NCBI GenBank assembly: GCA_038093975.1
Contig: JBBPTG010000073.1
Location: 60,410 to 124,409, forward strand
Reading direction: 5' to 3'
Length of the DNA: 64,000 bases
Origin: Chalciporus piperatus
Lineage: Eukaryota; Basidiomycota; Agaricomycetes; Boletales; Boletaceae
Of this stretch, positions 12,146-23,373 are shown piece by piece. Numbering within the stretch: position 1 is the stretch's first letter; every line of letters starts with the position of its first letter. The position numbers were made by a program, and so were the translations under genes. Below the pieces are notes generated by a model that was not told where the DNA came from, searched no databases, and worked only from the letters and a program-made list of their open reading frames with translations.

Positions 12146-14142
12146 ATGCCTTCTGCTCAGGTTTTCAACAGTAAAGACAGTGCTGTTTACACCACCTCCA
12201 ACGGTGCCCCTGTCGCCCACCCCTATGCAGCCCAGCGCGTCGGCACTGTTGGCCCCTTGCTCCTCCAGGGTGTGTGCCGATCAATTGTTACATGAGGTTG
12301 ATCATGTCGTTGATCTTACTTTGATAGACTTCCACCACATCGATCTTCTTGCCCACTTCGACCGCGAGCGTATCCCTGAGCGTGTCGTAAGTTCATACTC
12401 GATCGAACAGTTTGCGTCGTAGTTGACGATCATCATCCTTTAGGTCCATGCCAAGGGTGCTGGTGCTCACGGTTACTTCGAGCTTACCCACGATCTCAGC
12501 GATATCACCTCTAGCAAGCTCTTCACGCAGGTTGGCAACAAAGTCCGTGCCACTGCCCGCTTCTCCACAGTCGGTGGTGAGCTCGGCTCGGCCGACACGG
12601 CCCGTGACCCACGTGGCTTTGCTCTCAAGCTCCGAACTGAGGAGGGCAACCTTGACTGGGTGTTCAATAACACCCCTGTCTTCTTCATCAGGGACCCTGC
12701 CAAGTTCCCTCACTTCATCCACACCCAGAAGCGTGACCCCCAGACCCACTTGAAAGATGCTGACATGTTCTGGGTTCGTTGTGTTCTTTCAGTTACAATA
12801 CTCATGTATTGACTCTTACATCTCAGGACTACCTCACCCAAAACCCCGAGTCTGCTCACCAGATCACCATCCTATTCTCTGACCGTGGCACTCCTGACGG
12901 CTATCACAACATGCACGGCTACTCTGGCCACACGTACAAGCTCGTCAAGGATGACGGCAGCTGGGTCTACGCCCAGATCCACCTCATCGCTGATGGTGGT
13001 TTCAAGGTTTGTGTAATCAGCTATCGACTCGGCTATCGATCCTCATTCTCCCCAGACCCTTGACGGTCCCACCGCAACTAGACTTTCTGCCGAAAACCCC
13101 GACTACGGTATCCAAGCTCTCTTTGAGACCATCGAAGCTGGCAAATACCCATCCTGGACTGTCTCCGTCGTAAGTACCTTACTTTGATTAAGACGGGTTA
13201 ATCGATTAACTTGGTATCACAGCAAACTATGACCCCAGAGCAGGCTGAGAAGTTCCGCTACAATGTTTTGGATCTCACCAAAGTGTGGCCCCACAACGAC
13301 TTCCCTTTGCGCCCCATCGGCAAGTTCGTCTTGAACGAGAACGTTCAGAACTACTTCGCCGAGGTTGAGCAAGTGCGTGTGCTTTGAAATTTGACAGAAG
13401 ACTCGCGTTAATCACGTTGCTTTCAGGCTGCATTCTCTCCCTCTCACACCATCCCTTACTTCGAGCCTTCTTGCGACCCTGTCTTGCAATCTCGTCTGTT
13501 CTCTTACCCCGACACTCACCGTCACCGTCTTGGTGTCAACTACTCTCAGATCCCCGTTAACCAATCCATTGTTCCCGTTTCCAACTTCCAGCGCGATGGT
13601 GCCATGGCAATTAACAACCAGGGTGCTCGTCCCAACTACCAGAGCACCATCTCTCCTTTGACGTACATCCACAACAAGGGTTCCGTCAACGGCACTCCTC
13701 GTGACTCTGAGCGCGAGGCCAAGCACGAGAGATGGGTTGGTGGCGCTTTCTGGGACTTGAGCGAGGTCACCGAACGTCAGCATTTTCGCCTGTTCATTGA
13801 GATCCTCCGTGATTGACATTGAGTTATACAGTCGACTTCGAGCAGCCCCGTGCCCTTTACCGCAATGTCATGAACGACACAGACCGTGCCCACCTCGTTT
13901 CCAACATCGTTGGCCACGTCAGCGGTGTCAAGAGCCCTGAGATCAAGACTCGTGTCCGTGAGTATCGATTCGATTCCAGGATTTCTCTCTATCTGACCTT
14001 CACCGTAGTCTCGTACTGGGCTTCGATCGACCAAGAGCTCTCCAACCACATTGCTGCAGGCCTCGGTCTTCCCCAGGCCGGTCCTCTCCCTGGCATCAAA
14101 CCAGCTGCCGAGGCCGTCCGTTTCCGCGCTTCCCAGGCTTAA
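12146..14142 (+). CDS. Heme catalase, small-subunit type
   Basis: The product is a monofunctional heme catalase (2 H2O2 to 2 H2O + O2) of about 520 residues from roughly nine exons with introns of 50-70 bp. Translation starts [11 protein letters not shown] at 12146. All core signatures are present: the catalytic His region [13 protein letters not shown], the distal Asn in [12 protein letters not shown], and the proximal heme-ligand motif [14 protein letters not shown]. There is no signal peptide, no C-terminal flavodoxin-like domain of large-subunit catalases, and no obvious PTS1 (it ends RASQA), so a cytosolic small-subunit enzyme is likely. The last intron boundaries, around 13775-13830 and 13957-14008, are the least certain. 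Confidence 0.95.
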
Positions 14143-14349
14143 GTTGCTTCATCGCAAATGCACTCTGAATCTGTATCGAAATAGAACAAATGTACTTCAT
14201 ACACCAATACAACATTTCATTGGAATAACGTCGAATGTTTAGTGGCCTAAGCCACATACTGACATATGGCCTTTAAGCTTTGGCATTTGACTGTCTCACA
14301 AAAGGATCAAGATATACACTACAGAACCGGGGGTCCCCGAGTTCGACAA

Positions 14350-15445
14350 TCATATGTACATGCTTCCCTCTCCCACCTCCCCATATACTTGGCGCCTTAC
14401 TGCCACGAGTTCCGGATTCCTTGAACCTGACTTCTCTTGTTCCCGTAAACTCGATCCTCCAACTTCTTCGCCGACGATATTGAACAGCCATTTATGAGCC
14501 TTCTCCAGGATGTTCCTGTCCCAGTTCACATCATCGAAATCCCCCGAAGAGTCCTTACCCCCAAATACTGAAGGGGGTGATGTAGAAGCCTTTGGAGAAG
14601 GCAACAGAATCATCGCGGCATTGGCACCGGCAGGAGCTTTATCTGCCGAACGCAGGAAGAGCTCGCTCATTAGGGAAGCTGTGGTCGATTGCAAGAGGTT
14701 TGGCGGGGCAAATAGCTCAAGGTCCGGATCCTGACAAGTCCGGGACAAGGGGAAAGGTATTCGCATCAAAGGCGCAAGAGATGATTAGGTTGGAACACGC
14801 ACGGGAACGGGTTTGTTTCCGAGAGAAAGATAGCGGATGGGTGCATTGTCTTGCGAGATGACCTGAGACGATATATACCCCTGGATTGAATACGAGTCTA
14901 GAATCGCCACCCTTAAGGAAGGCTAACGATGAGTGCAGGTATGACTGAGGAGGAGAGCGATTACTTGGTTGGCTGTAAACGCTCCATGATGGCTCCTGTA
15001 TACTTGGTCATGGCTCGTAGTGGTAGCTGAGTACGAGACTCGGACTCGGACACGATAACGACGGCATCTGTCCAGGATGGACGAAACAACGCCCCTACCT
15101 TTGCTGTACTCAACGTCAAGCGGGCAGTACCGAGGGAAGCATACGCACTGGCAAATTATTGACGTAAATCCCGACCTGCTCTTCTCCAAGGTTCGTGATG
15201 CGCGCCCAGCTGACCCCAGCCTTTCCGGAGGCAAACACGATAGGTTTCTCTGAAGGTATCTCGTAGATGGATTTGAACTCGACGTTGACCTCGAGGGTCT
15301 GATGAGATGGGGATCTTGGGTTGTAAGACTCGTCCTCGTCATCGGACTCGATGGCATATCGTGGCGGAGGCACGTCTGCGAGAGGATCGACTTCCTGCAA
15401 CGATTGAATGGTTGAAATACGATATCATAGTGCAGCCCTTACCAT
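14350..15445 (-). CDS. Possible proteasome assembly chaperone 1-like protein
   Basis: Several exons on the minus strand form one gene. The best start is an ATG at 15443-15445 followed at once by a 47-bp intron, so exon 1 codes only Met. Exon 2 then reads EVDPLADVPPPRYAIESDDEDE, an acidic N-terminus. Later exons give DAVVIVSESESRTQLPLRAM, LFAPPNLLQSTTASLM and a C-terminal helix NWDRNILEKAHKWLF, ending VGEGSMYI. The L..PPN.......A motif followed by a hydrophobic strand, and the short aromatic C-terminus, resemble the PAC1/PSMG1 proteasome chaperone, but this is weak pattern matching. The exon between about 14780 and 14960 could not be fixed. It is divergent from the IND1 gene with 106 bp between starts. 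Gene existence is likely; function is tentative. Confidence 0.5.
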
Positions 15446-15551
15446 GGACTGTGACCAAGCTTGAACGCAACTTGAACGAGTTAGATCAAGGTCACCATGT
15501 CATGCCCGGGTACGCGTCGCAGTGTTACTATACCGGGACTTGGAGAAGAAC

Positions 15552-16853
15552 ATGACCATGATTTCCGCAAACCAGTTCTGTCGGCGGAGTAGTCCTCTCT
15601 GGCTCCATCTCAAGTCATTCTCAACCTCCAACGTTGTTCGACATGAAAATCCATTGGTATGTCGTTCCAACGATTCGTCACCTCGATGCTTTCGAGACGC
15701 ACTCTCAGTAGGGCCTGCCCCATCGCTCAAACCAAGCTCCTCAAATGCCCAGACGAGGAGGTTCTATTCAAAAGAGACCCATACCACACGTCCAGAAAGT
15801 CCTTGTAGTCGCCAGTGGTAAGGGTGGTGTCGGGAAGAGCACAATCGCAGGTGCACCACATATTTCTTCTCCATTTGCTGTTGAACTCACCACATCTGTA
15901 AAGTGAACCTGGCATTTTCCCTTGCCATGCAAAAGCCGACGTCTCTTGGACGTCGTCTCCGGGTTGGAATTCTTGATCTTGACGTATTTGGACCCTCGGT
16001 ACCAACTCTCATGGGTCTCCAACATTCCGACGAACCAGCACTGACCCCTGGTATGTCACCCGACCTCGTTTTGTTCCACCTCCTGTATTGACGTGTCTAA
16101 GGTGGTGCGCTTCTGCCTATAATCAACCACGGACTTCCGACCATGTCTATGGGCTACCTTCTTCCAAAATCCACCGAGAGTGCTCTCCGAGAAGATGCTG
16201 CTGTTGTATGGAGGGGCTTGATGGTTCAAAAGGCAATCCAACAGCTTCTCTTTGATGTCGACTGGCGAGAGTCAGGACAGGGTGCAGGTTTGGATGTCTT
16301 GGTTATTGACATGCCGCCTGGAACGGGAGATGTTCCTCTGACACTCGGACAACTTGTCGTCATCAATGGCATGTCCTGTATCTCATGTTTTCGCTGTTGC
16401 TCATATCGATATAACAGGTGCTGTGATTGTATCTACTCCGCAAGACGTTGCCTTGGCAGATGTACGTCGCGGAATATCCATGTTCCGCAAAATCGTGGTT
16501 CCCGTATGTATTCCCCAACGATTTCCATACATAATTTTTTGGCCTGCTAACATGCCCATAAACGATTCTAGATAACGGGAATGGTTCTCAACCAAGCCTA
16601 CTTTGTCTGTCCCTCGTGCACTACCCAACACGAGCTGTTTGGCTCCCCTGATGCCTTCCGCACCATTGCGTCCACACTTGGGGTACCCATACTTGGCGAG
16701 CTTCCACTTGTCAAAGGTGTCAGCACTGGCGCGGATAAGGGAGTTCCGTTCGCCCTCACTGGCCGTGCCCAACAAGAAGCTGACGCTGGGGGAGCGTTAT
16801 GGAGGAACGTGATGGATGAAATCGCGACAAAGGCTTGGAACTCTCTGGCCTGA
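15552..16853 (+). CDS. IND1: Mitochondrial P-loop Fe-S carrier for complex I (IND1/NUBPL family)
   Basis: The protein belongs to the Mrp/NBP35 family of P-loop ATPases. IND1/NUBPL delivers Fe-S clusters to mitochondrial complex I. The N-terminus, [14 protein letters not shown]...FSTS, is basic and hydroxylated like a mitochondrial presequence. The deviant Walker A GKGGVGKS lies in exon 2. [25 protein letters not shown] and [13 protein letters not shown] follow. The cluster-binding CxxC is in [15 protein letters not shown], which matches the IND1 pattern and not the cytosolic NBP35/CFD1 forms. Six exons join in frame; the intron at 16369-16417 appears to use a GC donor. The start at 15552 is the first ATG in frame. 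The end, 16853, lies 82 bp before a Tc1/mariner remnant. Confidence 0.93.
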
Positions 16854-16935
16854 TGGGGTAGAGGACCACAGTCGCGTCCTGGCGTCGGCACCGTTCCCAA
16901 TGGAGAGTACGTATGCAACCAAGGAGACGGTGTTA

Positions 16936-17363
16936 CAGTGCGTTGCATAATAAAGTGTATGTCGCAAAATCGTAGAGCAGTGTTTGGGTGTATTTATTCT
17001 CAGAAAAGGTCGAAAATATTGCGGAATATCGCGGGAAAAAACCTCAATTCTATCGAGAGCTGTGACTGTAACGCTCGTCAATGACGCCTCCATTGTCTTC
17101 AGACCTTCGTGCCCGGATCGTTGCATGGAGGCACGAGAACCATATGCCAATGCTTGAGATTGCCAACCTCGCTGGATGCAGCCCAATGACTGTCTCCAAG
17201 ATCCTCCACTTTCATCATCTTGTTCGCTGTGACCATGCTTGTGGATCGGAAATATGGTTAGGGTTAAGTTTTCATACGTATTTTGTGTGCCGCCAAATAA
17301 GGACAAACACTTTTCAACGGTCGCGTAGAATTCTCAGCCTACACTTTATTATGCAACGCACTG
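16936..17363 (+). mobile_element. Tc1/mariner deletion derivative with 24-bp inverted ends
   Basis: A 428-bp element begins CAGTGCGTTGCATAATAAAG at 16936 and ends with its exact inverse complement at 17363. The perfect inverted repeats are about 24 bp and flanked by TA on both sides (16934-16935 and 17364-17365), the classic Tc1/mariner target duplication. It contains the N-terminal helix-turn-helix of a transposase but no DDE catalytic domain, so it is non-autonomous. Confidence 0.88.
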
Positions 17364-17425
17364 TAAGGTGTATTGGACTTGGAAGCATTTTGTCGGGAAC
17401 GGATACAGGTCCACTGCTGTTCTGA
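17081..17425 (+). pseudogene. Transposase helix-turn-helix remnant inside the Tc1/mariner element
   Basis: The first ~50 codons (LRARIVAWRHENHMPMLEIA..., then CSPMTVSKIL) have the homeodomain-like HTH layout of Agaricomycete Tc1/mariner transposases. The frame then loses similarity and runs through the right terminal repeat past the element end, so the catalytic part was deleted. It is not expected to be functional. Confidence 0.65.
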
Positions 17426-17759
17426 TGAACAATCCATCAACAGGTGCTTCTGTATAGATATATTATCGATCCAAGTCGTACACGAAATACGACGAAAGTG
17501 AGGAAAACGAGGATGAACACTATCTGGGAGCTCGTCCCAAATTCTGTTGTGACCAGGGAAAGTCTTTCCTCTGACAATTCCCTCGGAGTCGAGAACGAGC
17601 GCGTTGCAACGTTGTCCCAGTAATGGGACGATGATATATAAGAATTGCAGACGCAGTATGATACAAGAAACCAAAATGCAAGTTCAGAAAAGGATAGATA
17701 ACATAAATAACGACGGGAAGAGAGTTTCAAAAGTGGAGTCGTTCCAAGTGGCTCATTCA

Positions 17760-19122
17760 CTACAAGGAAAAGGCTTCAAAGTCCAAGAACACCTCATCCG
17801 CCGACAGCTTCCTAACGACTAGTGCCTCCACGATGAGGCGTGGTTCTTGGGCTGCGACCGCAGTCGTCCCACCGTCCACGTCCTCGTGTTCAGCTGTGTC
17901 GATGGGTGGGACACAACTCAAAGGCTCAACCACGGCAACATGGAGAGACTCCAGGTCAGACACCAACAATAGCGCTTCGGCAGTGGAAGACGGGGATAGA
18001 GCGGAGTGCTGAGTGAAGTCGTCGACTGACTTGTTAGAATTGTGGGTGGGTACGTGGGTCAGCAAGGCATTAGTTTCCAACCGTCGGCCCTTGTCTCGCC
18101 TATCTTTGTGGTGCTGAGCTTTAGGAAGAGCATCAGAGTAGCAGGTCCCGTCTGCAGCGAGGTTGTTGTCGATAGAATTGGACGGAGGGAAACCGTTCTT
18201 GTGTTTTTTCTTCATATACTGCCGACGTTTGTCGCGATGATTTGGTGGTGGAAACGTAACATGTTTGGGGCGTCTCCTCGTCGGCCGAGGCTTGTATACG
18301 AAGGAAATCTCAAGGTGGACGGAAAATGTGGTCACGGAGTCTGTCGTGCGTTCGTCTGGAGCCTCGTTGTCAGCCAAGTCCGCGACGTCATCGTCGCCGT
18401 CCATTGGGAAGATGGCGAGTGGCGAATCAAAAGGCATGGGCTGGGGAGAGGATTCAGAGGAGATGCAGAGTGTGTCCCCCGCATTTGTGGGTGGCGACGT
18501 TGCAAGGGAACTGCTGTTCTCTTCGGCGTCCATTACATCCGTAGTCCAGAATTCTGTCTCCAACTCTGTGGTGGAAGTGGACGGAGACGAGTCCTGTTTG
18601 ATCATCCTCAGCAAATCCTTCCTTCTAGCACTTCTTCGCCCGTCCCACTTCTCGAGTTGTGACTCTGCAATGCCTGAGAGCTCTGGAGGTACCTCTATTT
18701 CCTTGACTACGATGACCGACGCGCCAATTTCGCTAGCCATCATGTCGAGGGTCAGTAGCGATTCCTCGAGCTGCTGGCGGGGTAGACCGACGAGTGCCCC
18801 AGAGTCAGCAACCCCGAGCTCGTAGTAGGCTTGCCCACCGCCTTCGAGAAGGCGCCATTTGAGCTGGGTTACCAGGCGAGCGAAACGAGCTTCGGAAGGA
18901 GAGAGGAGTTGGAGTTTGTATTCGATGTTCCCCTGAGGACTTGGATGAGCATGGTGAGATATAGCAAGAAAGCGCACTCACCTCCTCCGCCTCTGGAACG
19001 AGCCTTGGGATCCCTTTGGTGAGGGCATCGTCGTTCACGGGAGGTGTAGTAGGGGGCGTGGAGGTCAGCGAGTCCCATGGGCTGGGTACGCGGGGGCTCT
19101 CCGAGTCAGATTCGCCGAACAT
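17760..19122 (-). CDS. GTPBP1/2-family N-terminal domain protein lacking the GTPase domain
   Basis: Two exons (18982-19122 and 17760-18932) joined across a 49-bp intron give 437 residues. The segment after the join, GNIEYKLQLL...RFARLVTQLKWRLLEGGGQA, then YELGVADSGALVGL and LDMMASEIGAS, matches the conserved N-terminal region of GTPBP1/GTPBP2 translational GTPases. A 230-residue acidic/basic low-complexity insert follows. The last residues, VEALVVRKLSADEVFLDFEAFSL, resemble the lead-in to the GTPase domain, where the family continues with the P-loop. Here a stop codon ends the protein first, and no GTPase domain is found downstream. It may be a stand-alone family member or a truncated gene. 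The rest of the frame is intact. It is divergent from the E2 gene (276 bp between starts). Confidence 0.75.
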
Positions 19123-19398
19123 GACTCGGAAATGTACGAGGGTTTGCTGGTATTTCTGTGGTGGTTATGTAGTTCAAATTGCCGCAGATATTCGAGTGAT
19201 CATTCTTGTGTTTTCTTCAGTGGAGGAGGGGATTGAAGCAGAGCTAGTTCAGTTGCACATATCCATAGGAGTTATGACTCTGTCAGCACGTGACCTATTG
19301 TACACGTCCAACTTGGGACAATAATTTATCCAATAATTAGCTTCAAAACACACGCAGAGTGGCGGACACCAGAACTTGACCACCAGCAACGACCAGCC

Positions 19399-20468
19399 AT
19401 GCCACCGGCAATAGCCTCTGCAGTAAGATACCCCTCACTCTGTTTGACTCTGCTAACCGTTTCGAAGATGACCATGAAGCGCATCCATCGCGAGATATCC
19501 GATGCAAAGAAAGAAGACCTCGGGGCAATCACCCTCGCCCCCACTCACGACAGCCTTTACCACTGGAAAGCCACTCTACCGGGGCCACAAGGAAGTCCTT
19601 ATGAGAGCGGCGTATTCAATATCGATATCCACCTCACTCCAGATTATCCGTACGTCGGCGAGTTCCCTGTGTCACACAAGCTGACACAGCATGTCACAGG
19701 TTCACTGCACCCAAGGTCACATTTGCCACAAGGTAGGCTAGGGACACAGTCGTTATACAGCCAGCCAACATTTTCCTTGATAGGATTTACCATATGAACA
19801 TCTCTGACAAAGGCGGCATATGTATTGACATCCTCAAGCAGAATTGGTCTCCCGCCTTGTCCCTCTTCAAGATTATACTCTCCCTTTCATCTCTTCTCAC
19901 TGATCCCAATCCGCGTGCGTAAATTTCTTGCTCGACCATTCACAATTTTCTCATGCACACCCCAGATGACCCGCTAGGTAAGACCGTATCCGCTGCGAAA
20001 CCGCAATATATTCGCTCATCCGCGTCTCCAGTCCCCTCCATTGCCACGGAATATATGCGAAATCGGGCACAGCATGATCGCACAGCGAGACGCTGGACAG
20101 AACTCTACGCACGGCCACCTCCCCCTCCACCCCAAACAGCTGCCTCAAGCTCCACATCAGCCGGTCACAAGGCAAAGGGGAAAGAGAAGGCAACGACTGT
20201 GTCAACGGCCTCGTCTAGTAGAAGTGGGTCAAACGTTGGGCCAAGCAGCAACTCCGCGAATACCAGACGACCACCACCCCCATCCGAGCCCATCACCGTG
20301 GACGATTCGGGAGATGATCTGCCTCAACAACGAAGGAGAAAACGTCAAAGAGAACCGGACACTGTGGATATTGATCTTGTAGAGGAAGAACGGACACGTA
20401 GTAGACGCAGAGCTCCACCCGGCCAATCCCGCCTGCATCCCACAGATGTGATTGTCATCGATGATTAG
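19399..20468 (+). CDS. E2 ubiquitin-conjugating enzyme with SIM-like C-terminal tail
   Basis: The UBC fold is complete: [18 protein letters not shown], the core [21 protein letters not shown], the active-site region [19 protein letters not shown] (catalytic Cys in [11 protein letters not shown] in place of the usual HPN) and [17 protein letters not shown]. Six exons join in frame. The first codes only MPPAIASA and ends at 19422. After the UBC domain comes a ~110-residue disordered tail with hydrophobic-acidic motifs ([26 protein letters not shown]), which resemble SUMO-interacting motifs. The UBC domain is closest to the UBE2D/E-type enzymes that pass ubiquitin to RING E3s; a link to SUMO is inference from the tail only. 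Confidence 0.9.
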
Positions 20469-21094
20469 GCAGGGCCGTTATCTAGGTATCCGCCCGTCGA
20501 ATATATTCAAGCATGTCTTGCATTCAACTTGGTGCCATGACGGTGCGGAATTCTGAATATGACGTCGAACACTTGATTTCGTGGAACCCAGGATCCACAG
20601 GCGAAAGCTCTTGGGAATCCGTTTAGATCCGCCGCCTACACCGTCAAGATGTTGGTCAGTGAGGTAAGATTGCCTGGACTTGAGTAATGCCAAAGCGGGG
20701 CATCTTGGATAGTTTCGTCGCCCCCCGGAGTCGGGTTGTCAGGCCGCATGACACCGAAGGAACCATTACCTCTTTTCTCCGAGCGGGTTTCTGGTGAACT
20801 TGATGGCCGGGCCCGAATCGCAGATCCTGCCCATCTTACTGCACTGTTCAAGGGTCCGATCACCCAGGGTTGTAAGTATTCGCTTGGTCTGTCAGAATTG
20901 AATCGATATACCGTCTAGGAGCAATGTGAACCGAGAGCAAGGGCCCGAGACTTGTTAATGCTATCGCAGGATTTGGTAAAGCCATCGATCTCGGAGTGGA
21001 AACCCAAGTACAATTCCGCTGGATTTTCGGGTAGGCGTCGAGGCTATAAGAGGATCAGCGTATCGTCGACGCACCAGGGGACTCCAGGTCAACA
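20469..21094. promoter_or_regulatory. Intergenic region with P450 promoter
   Basis: About 620 bp with no gene visible. A TATA-like CTATAAGAGG lies at 21044-21053, about 45 bp before the P450 start codon, which is a plausible core promoter. The rest shows no repeat or RNA gene. Confidence 0.45.
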
Positions 21095-23198
21095 ATGGCT
21101 TTCCCGCTCACTTTCTTGATCCTGCTCGCGCTCTGCGGCATCGTGACTATTTGCATCATCACCATTCGCCGGCTGCGAACACGATATCCATTACCCCCTG
21201 GTCCCAAACCATTACCTTTTATCGGCAATCTATGCGATATTCCCTTGCAGAACGAAGCTGCGACCTACCATGAATGGGCCAAAACATATGGTTTGTGATC
21301 CATCACTCACGTTGTTAGGTCCTAAGCTTTTCTTATCAGGGGACCTGGTCCATGCTAGTTTCATGGGGCACCATCTGCTCTTCGTCAACTCACCCCAGGT
21401 TGCGAATGATCTATTTGAAAAGCGGTGGAGAAACTACTCGGATAGAAACAGACTACCCATGATCAACGAGTTGTAAGTTTGTCGTTCCGTCGAGCGCGTA
21501 CCCATGTGCACTTGAGAATTGTTACTCATAGGATGGGGTGGGACTGGAGTTTTGGTCATATGCCATATGGTGGGTATTCACTCATGGTATCGCTGAGCGC
21601 AGATCATTGATGCTTGTCAATCCTGTTCTAAAGGAGAGCGCTGGAAGAAACATCGCAAGATATTTGAGCGACAATTCCGCGCCGCCTTGGCTCCCACCTA
21701 CTGGCCAATCCAGCAGAAAGAAGCGCATACACTTCTTAGAAAAATCCTGGAATCTCCGGAAAACCTGGTAGAGCACCTCAGGCAGTAAGGAGGGTTCATC
21801 TCCCAGATTCGCGAAACTGACAGCGGAACAGTAATGCAGCAGCGGTGATCATGAACGTAATATATGGCATAGAGATTACCACAAATGCTGACAGGTATAT
21901 CGTTATTGCTGAAACCGCTTTGGAAGGTATGGCGAAAGCGGCAGCGCCTGGAGCATTTCTCGTTGACGTTTTCCCTTGGCGTAAGTGCTGTCTTGCGGAA
22001 TATATCACTCACTAATATGCGGAACAGTGAAATACCTGCCGAGTTGGATGCCCGGTGCAAGGTTTAAGAAAAGGGCTGCAGAATGGAAGAGGTATGTGCT
22101 GGAAATGCGGGATGCACCATTCGCAGCTGTACAGAAGGCGTTGGTTAGTCTTTATCAATTTGCACGAATTACGGACTGAACTGACTCGCTTACTGGAGAA
22201 GGTCGCGGGAACAGCGTCTCCGTGCTTTGTTACCCGCCTCATAAATGACTTGGACAGCGCGCAGAGCACGGGGGATCAAATCGAGATAATCAAAGGATGC
22301 GCTGGGCTCGCGTACGCTGGTGAGATTGTATATCGATTTCATACCTTCGGGATGCTCATTCGAGCCACACACAAGCCGGTGCTGAGAGCGTGAGGATAAT
22401 CTTCGAATCCAGGATCACGGTTGGGTGTGCTAATTCCCCATACTAGACCGTTTCGTCACTATCTTCGTTTTTCCTCGCTATGGCTCTTGAACCCGACGTT
22501 CAAGCCAAGGCACAAGCAGAACTGGACTCTGTGATCGGATCTGGTCGTCTCCCCGATTTTAACGACAGACCGTCCTTACCGTACATCAATGCTGTCGTCA
22601 AAGAGGTGCTTCGGTGGAATCCCGTGGCTCCGCTTGGTGACTATTCGCCGCTGATGCCGTGACGATGAACGGGATTGATCTTCCCTCCTCAGGTCTTCCT
22701 CACATGGTCACCAAGGACGACATCTATAATGGGTATTTCATACCCGCTGGGACGACGGTTATTGGTAATACATGGTCAGTCGTGGTCTCGATTGCGAAGC
22801 TCTCTCGGCTAACGAGCTGGAAACGGCGTGAAATAGGACTATCCTGCACGACGAACGCAACTATTCCCGGCCAATGGATTTCATACCGGAGAGGTTTCTA
22901 AATTCTGATGGAACCGAAAATGCAAAGGTTCTTGATCCTTCAACCGCGGCATTTGGATATGGACGACGGCGAGCATGGATTTGTTTCTATCCCCTGTATG
23001 CTGCTGACGAGCACGAGCAGGTTTTGTCCGGGACGTTTCATGGCCGAGGGAACCTTATGGATCTCCATCGCTTGTCTCCTTGCCGCTTTCGACATTGGCC
23101 CCGGAAAGGACGAAAACGGAGAACCAGTGAAGGTCAAGGCAGAGTTTCAATCAGGGATGATTTGGTGGGTCCGTTCGGCCATGAGAAATGCGGGTTAA
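21095..23198 (+). CDS. Cytochrome P450 monooxygenase (E-class, ER-anchored)
   Basis: The N-terminus MAFPLTFLILLALCGIVTIC is a membrane anchor, followed by the proline hinge PLPPGPKPLPFIGNL. About ten exons join in frame and keep all core motifs: C-helix ERWKKHRK, I-helix AGAES (in place of AGADT), K-helix EVLR, PERF (FIPERF) and the heme-thiolate loop FGYGRRFCPGRF. The I-helix AGAES is on a 14-nt micro-exon at 22376-22389. The exon before the heme Cys ends at what looks like a GC donor (intron 22969-23020). The sequence resembles Agaricomycete P450s annotated as O-methylsterigmatocystin oxidoreductase-like, but the substrate cannot be told. No secondary-metabolite backbone gene is near, so a detoxification or catabolic role is as likely. 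The gene looks intact. Confidence 0.92.
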
Positions 23199-23373
23199 TC
23201 TTAACGAGATTCAGTCATCCCAAACCCTTTTCTTATACTATTTCCCCTCGTACTGAAGCGGCGAGAGCCATTATTCAAGAGACTGCGGTCCTGTGGTAAA
23301 GGATCTTCTCTACTCTTTTTTATTTGTGTCGGAAAAGATACACGCAAAGAATCGTTTTACTCGTGATTCCCGC

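Noticed and set aside
17250..17270. Telomere-like GGTTAGGGTTAAG
   Set aside because: Less than two units inside a Tc1/mariner element; not a telomeric tract.
18042..18825. Long plus-strand frames opposite the GTPBP-like gene
   Set aside because: They are antisense shadows of the Ser/Glu-rich insert of the minus-strand gene.
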